This document shows, piece after piece, positions 7,742 through 14,861 of a DNA stretch of 15,613 nt (position 1 is its first letter; each line of letters begins with the position of its first letter). The notes under the pieces are model-generated. The model searched no databases. It was not told where the DNA came from and saw only the letters and a program-made list of their open reading frames with translations. The stretch is taken from the NCBI GenBank assembly GCA_034439815.1, contig JAWXBD010000160.1:1-15613 (forward strand). The letters are read 5' to 3'. The DNA is from JAEUIT01 sp034439815 (GTDB lineage: Bacteria; Planctomycetota; Phycisphaerae; Phycisphaerales; SM1A02). A program made the position numbers and the translations under genes.

Positions 7742-8221
7742 CCTTGTTTGATCCCTCCGGAGCGAGCTCGTTTGAGCGCTCCGCAGCGCCCTCCGGGCGC
7801 ACAGTCGATCTTGCGCTGCGCGCCGCCGAGTGAATCGGCGGCTGCGGGTTTGCCTTTGACGCGCGCGAGCTCTGTCGCGGACCCGAGCGATCGCCCCGCG
7901 ACGGCTGCAAGCGTTTTCATTGCGGCGGCGCTGTCGGAGCGAACGACCGTGAGCTGGTGGCGGCAGGCCGCTCGAGAATGAACCGGTGGAGATGACGTGA
8001 CAGAGCGGGGGCGCGCCGCGTGCAGCAAGGGGCGCCGCGATCTCCGGCGGGTGCTGTTCCACCGGAGGGATCGGAACCACGAATCGCTGGTCGAGATCAG
8101 CGAAGTGGTATAGCTCTGCAAGGAACTTCGGCCCTCGTTTCGCGCTTCGTAGAAACTCGATGAACCGAGCCCGCTTCGCGGACACGACGAATGCGTTGAT
8201 GAGCAGTTCCTCGCGATTCAT
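7738..8221 (-). pseudogene. Broken gene of unknown function (MNREELLINAFVV...)
   Basis: On the minus strand an ATG at 8221 opens a frame whose first 78 residues read as a real globular protein. It begins MNREELLINAFVVSAKR, continues FLAELYHFADLDQRFVVPIPP, and ends near RGAPPLCHVIS at about 7988. Beyond that the same frame becomes Arg-rich nonsense that runs on into the antisense of the porin. The next minus frame becomes protein-like instead (AAAMKTLAAVAGRSLGSATELARVKGKP) and stops at 7740-7738, overlapping the porin stop. A frameshift between about 7930 and 7990 is the simplest reading; restored, the product would be about 160 residues. I have a sense of a conserved uncharacterised family with this start but cannot name it. 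No clear ribosome-binding site is seen. GC hairpins at 7758-7783 and 7786-7800 lack T-runs. Confidence 0.5.
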
Positions 8222-8281
8222 CGAATTGCGCCAGCAGACGCCCGACAAGTTGAACTACGCCCCGCCCATGTGCGGCTTGAT

Positions 8282-8297
8282 TCCGAAGCACTTCGGA
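8282..8297. repeat. 16-bp dyad, TCCGAAG-CA-CTTCGGA
   Basis: Perfect 7-bp inverted arms (8282-8288 and 8291-8297) surround a two-base centre. It lies between the toxin relic and the broken minus-strand gene, 60 bases upstream of the latter's ATG. The tiny centre suits a dimeric repressor site better than an RNA hairpin. It could equally be chance. Bases 8222-8318 otherwise contain nothing I can identify. Confidence 0.3.
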
Positions 8298-8318
8298 TGG
8301 CCTGTGGACGCACGTGAA

Positions 8319-8447
8319 TCATGCCACGTACGTCGGCCTGTGCGACACCGGCGGGTCATCCGGACGACCGACAGTTGTGCGCAAGCGAGTGACTTGTCGC
8401 CAGACCCGGTACGTGTCGGTGTCCAGCATGAACGTGCGCTCGCTCAT
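8319..8447 (-). pseudogene. vapC: VapC-type PIN toxin remnant
   Basis: The ATG at 8447-8445 overlaps the vapB stop as ATGA, the usual coupling of toxin-antitoxin pairs. The product begins MSERTFMLDTDT, which matches the start of VapC PIN-domain ribonucleases, where MLDTDT carries the first acidic metal-binding residues. Similarity ends there. The frame continues as YRVWRQVTRLRTTVG and stops after 42 residues, against about 130-140 in intact VapC. The remaining acidic PIN residues are not found in the following bases in any minus-strand frame I read. It is therefore a truncated, inactive relic. The identification depends on the short N-terminal match together with the overlap with vapB. Confidence 0.6.
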
Positions 8448-8683
8448 GCGAACGGATCCCGGGGCCTCGCGCTCGGCGACTGCCGAGGCCGCTCAATGGG
8501 TTGCGTCCACGGTCCGATGCAGGCCAGGAATTCACTGGGCCAGTTGTCGAGCGGCTCGATAACAACCCGTCCTCCCTCACGCCGGACGACAACCTCGGTC
8601 CGTTCATCGGGAAACCGGCAGTCTCCGGAAAGGCGAACTGCCTAGCTTCCGCCGTTGCGAAAGAGCTTGGTGCGATAGGCCAT
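8444..8683 (-). pseudogene. vapB: VapB-type (AbrB/SpoVT fold) antitoxin with internal amber stop
   Basis: On the minus strand from ATG 8683, the frame reads MAYRTKLFRNGGS, then TAG (8644-8642), then AVRLSGDCRFPDERTEVVVRR and GGRVVIEPLDNWPSEFLACIG, ending RDPFA-TGA (8446-8444). VapB proteins with the swapped-hairpin AbrB fold carry the motif GxSQAVRLP here, so the amber replaces the conserved Gln; CAG to TAG is one transition. The motif Pro is also Ser. Full length would be 79 codons plus stop, normal for the family. TAG is not recoded in this genome as far as visible, since two neighbouring genes end with TAG. The antitoxin should be inactive. A weak TTGCGA/TAGACT pair with 16-base spacing (about 8694-8721, minus strand) may be its old promoter. 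The strand opposes every intact gene here. Confidence 0.85.
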
Positions 8684-8848
8684 CGCTCAAGTCTAGATTG
8701 CCGTGTAGATGTCGCAAACGTAAGGTCGGCCCATTTCTTTAAGCGAGCGGATGCGGGATTTCCGCGCCCGCGGTTCCAGTGAATCAGCCGCCACTGCAGG
8801 GCCCTCCCCATCGTCAATGCTAAACTCGGCACCTTGAGCCCTCCGACG

Positions 8849-11800
8849 ATGCCCGCCACTGCCCCCGCACCTGCCACCGGTTCCAATCTGAAAGTCCATC
8901 GCATCGAGGTCCGGCCCCGTCGTGGGCAGGCGGACCCTCGTGGCGCTGCTGTCCTGCGGCAGATCGAGTCGCTCGGCCTCGAGCGCCGCCCTCGGCGCGT
9001 CGACCACGCGTCCATCTACCTGCTCGAAGGCGACCTCACCAATGACGACATCGCCCGCATCGCGGACGAGCTGCTCGCGGACTGCGTGACCCAGGTCGCC
9101 GAACTGCAGACCGGCCAGCCGCCCGCCAGGTCCGGCGTCTCACTCATCGAAGTCCATCCCCTGCCCGGAGTCACTGATCCGGCCGCCGAGAGCGTGCAAC
9201 TTGCAATTGAAGCGATGCTTGGCAAGCGCATCGCGGTCCGCACCGGTCAGCGCTACGACCTGCACGGTGTCGATGCGAAGCTCGCCCGCACCATCGCCGA
9301 GCGCCTGCTGGCGAATACGGTGATTCACGCGATTCACGACGCGCCTTACATCCCGGCGTCGTTTCCGCACGGCCATCCCTACACGCTCGCGATCCGCGAG
9401 ATCGCCGTCCGGCAGCTCGGCGACGCCGAGCTCGAGAAAATGAGCCGCGACGCGCATCTCTTTCTCTCGCTCGAGGAGATGAAGGCGATCCAGACGGAGT
9501 ACCGCCGCCTCGGCCGCGAACCGCGCGAGATCGAGCTGGAGACGCTCGCCCAGACCTGGTCCGAGCACTGCGTGCACAAGACGCTCAAGTCGACGATCCG
9601 GTATCGCGAGATGCCGAGCGGCACGGACGCGCCGGGCGGATGGTCGCTTCTCAGCAGTGCGGCGCAGCGGCCGCACCACGACGTGCAGCCTGACGGCACG
9701 GTCGTCATCCGCAACCTCTTGAAAGCGACTGTCGCGGCAGCGACGCATGAACTCATCGCCGACGGCATCGACTGGTGCCTCAGCATTTTCGTCGACAACG
9801 CCGGCGTGATCGCGTTCGACGACGAGTGGGCCGTGTGCTTCAAGTGCGAGACGCACAATCATCCGAGCGCGATCGAACCGTACGGCGGTGCCGCGACCGG
9901 CATCGGAGGCTGCATCCGCGACGTGATGGGCACCGGGCTCTCCGCGAAGCCCATCGCGGCGACCGACGTCTTCTGCGTCGCATATCCCGATGTCGAAGAG
10001 CTGCCCGCCGGCTGTCTCCATCCGCGGCGCGTGCTGACGCAGGTCGTCGCCGGCGTTCGCGATTATGGAAACCGGATGGGCATTCCGACAGTCAACGGAG
10101 CAGTCTGGTTTAATAATCATTACATAGGAAATCCTATGGTCTATTGCGGGTGTATCGGTCTGATGCCGCGCAGCGCGATCAAGGGGGATGTGCACGCAGG
10201 CGATCGCATCGTGGCGATCGGCGGCCGCACCGGACGCGACGGCATTCACGGCGCGACGTTTTCGAGCGCGGAACTCACCGACACGCACGCCGACGAGTTC
10301 AGCCACGCGGTGCAGATCGGCAACGCGATCACGGAGAAGAAGGCGCTCGACTGCCTGCTCGCCGCGCGCGACCAGCCGGACGGTCCGCTTTTTCGCGGTC
10401 TGACCGATTGCGGTGCCGGCGGATTTTCCAGCGCGGTCGGCGAGATGGGCAAGTCGATCGGCGCCGACGTGCATCTCGACCGCGCCCCGCTCAAGTACGA
10501 CGGCCTCTCGCCTGTCGAGGTGTGGATCAGTGAAGCGCAGGAGCGCATGGTGCTCGCCGTGCCGCCGGAGAAGTTCGCGCGGCTCCAGCAGCTGTGCGAC
10601 GATCACGCGGTCGAATGGTGCGACCTCGGCGAGTTCGGGACGCCGACGAAGGAGCTCGTCCTCCGCTGGCACGGCGTCGAAGTCGGCCGCATGGACACGC
10701 ACTTCCTGCACGAGGGGCTTCCCACGCCGACGCGCGAGGCTGTGTGGGATCCGGCGTGGTCGGCGATTCAGCGCGGCGAATCGCGACGGTCCACGCTCAC
10801 GACGGGCGGACGGTTCGGCCTCTCGGAACGGGCCGCCGATCTCGCCAAGGCGCTCGAAGCATTGCTGGCCCATCCGAACATCGCCAGCAAGGCGTGGATC
10901 ATCCGGCAGTACGACCACGAAGTGCAGGGCATGTCCGTCGTCAAGCCGCTCGTCGGACCGATGGCGGGACCCGGTGATGCCGCAGTCCTGCAGCCGGTCG
11001 CGGGGAGCACGCGCGGTCTGTCCATTGCCAACGGCCTCGCGACGGGCCTTTCCGCTGATCCGTATCTGATGGTGCTCGCAGCGATCGACGAGTGTGTGCG
11101 CAATCTCGTCTGCGTCGGCACCGATCCGGCGCGCATCGCGATTCTCGACAACTTCTGCTGGCCTTCGTGCAAGGATCCGCGCAATCTCGGTTCACTCGTG
11201 CGGGCCGCCGAAGCGTGCTACGACGGCGCGAAGGCGTTCCGGACACCGTTCATTTCCGGCAAGGACTCGCTCAACAATCAGTTCGTGACGGAGAATGGCA
11301 CGACGATCCAGATTCCGCCGACGCTGCTGATCTCCGGCTTCGGCATCGTTCCCGACACGCAGCAGTGCGTGACGATGGACGCGAAGAGCGCCGGCAGTGC
11401 GCTCGTCCTGATCGGCGCCACGCACGGCCGGTTGGGCGGCTCGCATTTCGCGCTCCTCACCGGCTCGCAGGGCGGCGAGCTGCCGATCACCGATCTCACG
11501 GTTGCGCCGAAGACCGCGCACGCGATCCACGCGGCGATGCGCGCGGGTCTTGTCAGGAGCGCGCACGATCTTAGTGAAGGCGGACTGCTCGTGGCGGCAG
11601 CGGAGATGGCGTTTGCCGGCGGTGTCGGCCTCGAGATCGAACCGGCAAACGCGCCTGGCCCCGCGACATCACTCGTCGCGAAGTGCTTCGCTGAGGAGCC
11701 GTCCCGCTATCTCGTCGAGATTGCATCGAACGATCTTGCCGCGCTGCAGAAGTTGCTGTCCGGCATTCCGCACAGCGTCGTCGGTCACTTCGTCACGAAG

Positions 11801-11893
11801 CCGGTCTTCGTCATCAAGGGAGCGGATGAGCAGATCGAGATTCCGCTCGATCGTCTGCGTGAGCGCTGGTCGACCGACACGGTGCAGGGATAA
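8849..11893 (+). CDS. purL: FGAM synthase subunit PurL with fused tandem PurS-like domains
   Basis: This is the synthetase subunit of phosphoribosylformylglycinamidine synthase (purine pathway, FGAR + Gln + ATP to FGAM). It has 1014 residues from ATG 8849; TTG 8834 would add five. Neither start has a Shine-Dalgarno sequence. Residues about 15-95 (KVHRIEVRPRRGQADPRG..., YLLEGDLTNDDIARIADELLAD) and about 98-180 (VSLIEVHPLPGVTDPAAES...) look like two PurS-type domains. A linker with LAQTWSEHCVHKTLKS leads into PurL. Motifs include ETHNHPSAIEPYGGAATGIGG from residue 334, GGRTGRDGIHGATFSS, FRGLTDCGAGGFSSAVGEMG, GKDSLNNQF near 804 and AHDLSEGGLLVAAAEMAF. No glutaminase domain is present; purQ follows after 15 bases. 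Length is between small PurL (about 740) and large proteobacterial PurL (about 1300). Bases 10106-10144 are unusually AT-rich. Confidence 0.97.
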   Translation: MPATAPAPATGSNLKVHRIEVRPRRGQADPRGAAVLRQIESLGLERRPRRVDHASIYLLEGDLTNDDIARIADELLADCVTQVAELQTGQPPARSGVSLIEVHPLPGVTDPAAESVQLAIEAMLGKRIAVRTGQRYDLHGVDAKLARTIAERLLANTVIHAIHDAPYIPASFPHGHPYTLAIREIAVRQLGDAELEKMSRDAHLFLSLEEMKAIQTEYRRLGREPREIELETLAQTWSEHCVHKTLKSTIRYREMPSGTDAPGGWSLLSSAAQRPHHDVQPDGTVVIRNLLKATVAAATHELIADGIDWCLSIFVDNAGVIAFDDEWAVCFKCETHNHPSAIEPYGGAATGIGGCIRDVMGTGLSAKPIAATDVFCVAYPDVEELPAGCLHPRRVLTQVVAGVRDYGNRMGIPTVNGAVWFNNHYIGNPMVYCGCIGLMPRSAIKGDVHAGDRIVAIGGRTGRDGIHGATFSSAELTDTHADEFSHAVQIGNAITEKKALDCLLAARDQPDGPLFRGLTDCGAGGFSSAVGEMGKSIGADVHLDRAPLKYDGLSPVEVWISEAQERMVLAVPPEKFARLQQLCDDHAVEWCDLGEFGTPTKELVLRWHGVEVGRMDTHFLHEGLPTPTREAVWDPAWSAIQRGESRRSTLTTGGRFGLSERAADLAKALEALLAHPNIASKAWIIRQYDHEVQGMSVVKPLVGPMAGPGDAAVLQPVAGSTRGLSIANGLATGLSADPYLMVLAAIDECVRNLVCVGTDPARIAILDNFCWPSCKDPRNLGSLVRAAEACYDGAKAFRTPFISGKDSLNNQFVTENGTTIQIPPTLLISGFGIVPDTQQCVTMDAKSAGSALVLIGATHGRLGGSHFALLTGSQGGELPITDLTVAPKTAHAIHAAMRAGLVRSAHDLSEGGLLVAAAEMAFAGGVGLEIEPANAPGPATSLVAKCFAEEPSRYLVEIASNDLAALQKLLSGIPHSVVGHFVTKPVFVIKGADEQIEIPLDRLRERWSTDTVQG

Positions 11894-11908
11894 AGCGAAA
11901 GGAAGCGA

Positions 11909-12745
11909 ATGCACAGCCCCGCGAACTCATCTCACGGCCGTCTTCCGCAGCTGGACGCGCTCGTCATCACGGCGCCGGGCATCAACTGCGATCTGGAATT
12001 GTGCCGCGCATTCGAACTCGCAGGCGCGCACGTCGAGACGCTTCATGTGCAGCGGCTTGTGCGCGAACCGGCGCTCATCGATCGATTCCGGCTGATCGGT
12101 CTGCCCGGCGGCTTTTCGTTCGGCGATGACATTGCGGCGGGACGTGTGCTGGCGCAGCTCATCCGCCAATCGCTGTATCCCGCACTCGTCGCTGCCATGC
12201 AGCGCGGCGTGCCGATGATCACGCCATGCAACGGTTTTCAGATCGCCGTGCAGTCTGGTCTGCTTCCCGGCCCCGCAGCCGGCGGCCGTTGGCCCGACGA
12301 ACCGGCCTCGGCGTCGGTGGCGCTCACACAGAATTCGGCCGCGTGTTTCAGTGATGTCTGGACGCGCTTCGTGATTCCGGCGAACACGCGCTGCGTGTGG
12401 ACGCGCGGTCTCACCTGCGCGACGGGCACCGATGTGATTCCGTGCGCCCACGGCGAAGGCCGGTTTGTGACGGACGACGACACGCTCGCGGCGCTCGAGG
12501 CCAACGGGCAGATCGCCATTCGATATGCACCCAGCGATAATTTTAACGGCTCACAGGCGTGCGTTGCCGGCGTGTGCGACGCCAGCGGTCTTGTGTTCGG
12601 ACTGATGCCGCACCCCGAGCGTTACACGCGCTGGACGCAGCATCCGACCTGGACGCGCCTCGATGCGTCACAGCGCCAGGGTGACACACCTGGTCTCCGC
12701 ATGTTCAAGGCAGCAGTCGCGCACGCGGTCGGCGTGCCTGCCTGA
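11909..12745 (+). CDS. purQ: FGAM synthase glutaminase subunit PurQ
   Basis: PurQ is a class I glutamine amidotransferase that releases ammonia from glutamine and passes it to PurL. It has 278 residues, somewhat longer than the common 220-260. Visible motifs are GLPGGFSFGDDIAAGRVLA, the nucleophile Cys in ITPCNGFQIAVQSGLLPG, and the catalytic His and Glu in GLMPHPERYTRW near the C-terminus. In many PurQ proteins the nucleophile motif reads GICNGFQ; here Pro precedes the Cys. AAAGGA (11898-11903) gives a good ribosome-binding site. The gene is 15 bases downstream of purL and surely in one operon with it. Confidence 0.97.
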   Translation: MHSPANSSHGRLPQLDALVITAPGINCDLELCRAFELAGAHVETLHVQRLVREPALIDRFRLIGLPGGFSFGDDIAAGRVLAQLIRQSLYPALVAAMQRGVPMITPCNGFQIAVQSGLLPGPAAGGRWPDEPASASVALTQNSAACFSDVWTRFVIPANTRCVWTRGLTCATGTDVIPCAHGEGRFVTDDDTLAALEANGQIAIRYAPSDNFNGSQACVAGVCDASGLVFGLMPHPERYTRWTQHPTWTRLDASQRQGDTPGLRMFKAAVAHAVGVPA

Positions 12746-12804
12746 ATCAAACGGGGGATCGCATCGCAGACGACGAACTCATACCGCTTGCACCGGAGTC
12801 CTTC

Positions 12805-13698
12805 GTGTGCACGTCCTGCGGCGCACCGTTCGTGCCGAAGGGCGGTGATTCGCGATGCGGCAAGTGCGCGCACGTGCGCGGCGGGGCCTCGGTGCCGGCA
12901 CCAGCCAAGCCTGCGCATGCCCCTCCACCGCGACTGTGCAAAGTGTGTGGATACGATCTTCGCGGCGTCTCACCTGCGGCCGCCTGTACCGAATGTGGCA
13001 CGCCGCAGCCGGCCGCACCGACAGCGCGATCACGACAGTCGCCGCGTGATGAACTCGTGGACTACGGCGCGGGCCGCGCCGCGCGAGTCGCTGCAGCGAT
13101 CGTCGTCGCGATGCTGTTGCACGGCGCGGCCATTTTTCTCGTCGCCCGCCACTGGTGGGCGTTTGTGCTGGGCGACTGGGCCGCGGTCGTGGCGTGGGGC
13201 GCACTCGCACTCGCCGCGGGTGTCATCGCGATGCCGACGGTGCTGCCGCGGTCCGTCGGTGCACGCAGGTGGCCGATTGGAGCAGCCGTCGGCGGCGCGA
13301 CACTCGCCGCGCTCTCGCTCGCCGGTTATCCGCTGCTCGGCGGCGCCGGCAGTATTCCCGCACACGCAGCGCTCGATCTCCTCACGGTCATCGGCGCCGT
13401 CGCGTTCCTCATCGGTATGAGTCAGCGCATCCGGGACATCGCATCATGGGAAGGCCACGGCGCGGAGGACCTGAGTTTGCTGTCCTCGGCTGGCCCCCCG
13501 ATTCTCGCGATCTTCGTGGGCTCGACGATGTTTATGCTCACGCCGTTCTTTCTGCGGCGCATTGACTTCGCCGATGTCTTTGTCATGGCCTTCGCGCTCT
13601 GGATGCTCCTGCGGCTTGCAGCAGTCGCGTGGCACGCTTACGAAGCAGGCACGACGAGTGTCAATCAGCAACAGCGGCGGGAGCGATTCAGGTCCTGA
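12805..13698 (+). CDS. Double zinc-ribbon multi-pass membrane protein (GYDLRG type)
   Basis: This is a 297-residue protein of unknown function. The GTG start at 12805 is supported by GGAG at 12795-12798, six bases upstream. The frame is open further back, but only a CTG inside the purQ stop could serve as an earlier start. The first ribbon has Cys 2, 5, 18 and 21 (CTSC, CGKC). After a Pro/Ala-rich linker the second has Cys 45, 48, 61 and 64 (CKVCGYDLRG, CTEC). The CxxCGYDLRG form is one I associate with Phycisphaerae proteins. From about residue 90 there are roughly six hydrophobic segments, including AAIVVAMLLHGAAIFLVA and IFVGSTMFMLTPFFL. A cytoplasmic metal-binding head on a membrane domain is likely. 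It starts 59 bases after purQ, on the same strand. Confidence 0.85.
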   Translation: MCTSCGAPFVPKGGDSRCGKCAHVRGGASVPAPAKPAHAPPPRLCKVCGYDLRGVSPAAACTECGTPQPAAPTARSRQSPRDELVDYGAGRAARVAAAIVVAMLLHGAAIFLVARHWWAFVLGDWAAVVAWGALALAAGVIAMPTVLPRSVGARRWPIGAAVGGATLAALSLAGYPLLGGAGSIPAHAALDLLTVIGAVAFLIGMSQRIRDIASWEGHGAEDLSLLSSAGPPILAIFVGSTMFMLTPFFLRRIDFADVFVMAFALWMLLRLAAVAWHAYEAGTTSVNQQQRRERFRS

Positions 13699-13757
13699 CG
13701 ATCGACAGCCACGCACGTCGGCGGCTCGGCACCGCTGCCCGTATCCTGTGCGTCCCT

Positions 13758-14843
13758 ATGGAAACCGTGAGCGGTCAACCCGTGCAAGTGCCTGCGGCAT
13801 CGATTCCCGGCACACTGCGCTGCGGCGTCGTCGGCGTCGGCCGAATGGGCCGACATCACGCCCGCCTCTATACGCAGCTCGCGGGCGCCGATCTCGTCGG
13901 CGTCGTTGATCGCGACCCGGCGCGCCGGCAGGCGATCACTGATCAGTATGGGGGTAAGGGTTTCGCGACGGTCGAAGAGCTGATCGCGCACGGCGTCGAC
14001 GCGGTGACGATCGCCACGCCGACGATTCATCATCGAGCCGCCGCTGAACTGCTGCTCCGCGCGAATGTAGCGTGTCTCATTGAGAAGCCGCTGGCGCCCG
14101 ACGTGCGCGAAGCGCAGGCGATTGCCGACACCGCTGCCGCGACAGGCGCGGTGCTGCAGGTCGGACACGTCGTTCGTTACGACCCGGTCATGATCGCGAT
14201 TCGCAAACTCTCAGGGCTCCGTCCGCTCTTCATTGAAATTGATCGTGTCTCACCGATGACATTTCGTTCGGTCGATGTCGGCGTCGTGCTCGACATGATG
14301 ATTCACGATCTGGATGTCCTGCTCATGCTCATGGGTGCGGAGCCGGAGGAGATCCACGCCAATGCCGTGTCGGTGCTCGGCGAAGCGGAAGACGTGTGCA
14401 ACGCCAGGCTCGTGTTCCCGCCCGGTCCCGACGGCGTGCGGTGCGTCGCCAACGTCACGGCAAGCCGGCTGGCGTTGAAGACGGAACGCAAGATCCGCAT
14501 TATCAGCAGTGACTGTTATGTGTCCGCGGACTTCGTCGAGCGCAAAGGTACGGTGGTCCGCAAGGCTGCGAACGACGCGCAGATCAAGGAACTTCGGGAT
14601 CTTCTCAAGGAGGGGAAAGATCTGTCGAACATGAACTATCTCGATCTCGTCTCCATCGATCCGCTTGTCGTGCCAGCGCTCGATCATGGCGGCGAACCGC
14701 TTCGGCTGCAGGCGGAGGACTTTCTCGACGCGGTTCGCAACCGCCGCAGGCCGTTTGTCGACGCGACCGCAGGTTTCGCCGCTGTCCGCACTGCCGAGCG
14801 CATCGTGGCCAATGCCAAGGCTGCCGGATCGCGGATGGTCTAA
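13758..14843 (+). CDS. Gfo/Idh/MocA family NAD(P)-dependent oxidoreductase
   Basis: This is a 361-residue protein. The Rossmann domain starts with GVVGVGRMGRHHAR (residues 23-36) and includes ATPTIHHRAAAELL and the family's EKP motif at 109-111 (LIEKPLAPD). The second domain carries SVDVGVVLDMMIHDLDVLL, whose Asp179 and His183 are the likely catalytic pair. ARLVFPPGPDGVRCVANVTASRLALKTERKIRII follows. That VDVGVVLDxMIHDLD plus VANVTASR pattern recalls family members encoded beside lpxA/lpxB, related to UDP-GlcNAc 3-dehydrogenases (GnnA) of lipid A synthesis. The substrate is therefore possibly a nucleotide sugar, but no lpx gene is in this window. ATG 13758 is used because an upstream extension would overlap the previous gene; there is no clear ribosome-binding site. 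Confidence 0.9.
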   Translation: METVSGQPVQVPAASIPGTLRCGVVGVGRMGRHHARLYTQLAGADLVGVVDRDPARRQAITDQYGGKGFATVEELIAHGVDAVTIATPTIHHRAAAELLLRANVACLIEKPLAPDVREAQAIADTAAATGAVLQVGHVVRYDPVMIAIRKLSGLRPLFIEIDRVSPMTFRSVDVGVVLDMMIHDLDVLLMLMGAEPEEIHANAVSVLGEAEDVCNARLVFPPGPDGVRCVANVTASRLALKTERKIRIISSDCYVSADFVERKGTVVRKAANDAQIKELRDLLKEGKDLSNMNYLDLVSIDPLVVPALDHGGEPLRLQAEDFLDAVRNRRRPFVDATAGFAAVRTAERIVANAKAAGSRMV

Positions 14844-14861
14844 ACCCCCTAAGAAGCACGC

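Noticed and set aside
7786..7800. GCGCCC-TCC-GGGCGC hairpin as terminator for porin copy 2
   Set aside because: There is no T-run on either side, the stem is only 6 bp, and it lies in GC-rich decayed coding sequence.
7058..8248. Long minus-strand frame of 396 codons
   Set aside because: Only its first part (from 8221) looks coding. The remainder is the Arg-rich antisense of porin copy 2, open because of GC bias.
8222..8318. Possible integron attC site linking the toxin-antitoxin relic to cassette origin
   Set aside because: GCCCGAC near 8240 departs from the RYYYAAC core, and no matching GTTRRRY partner with the needed paired arms is present.
8501..8782. Plus-strand 93-codon frame in the porin-purL spacer
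   Set aside because: It is the exact antisense of the vapB relic, whose minus-strand translation matches a known family motif by motif.
9140..10918. Very long minus-strand frame of 592 codons opposite purL
   Set aside because: Low-complexity Arg/Asp/Val/Ala antisense shadow of a GC-rich gene; the plus strand has unambiguous PurL motifs.
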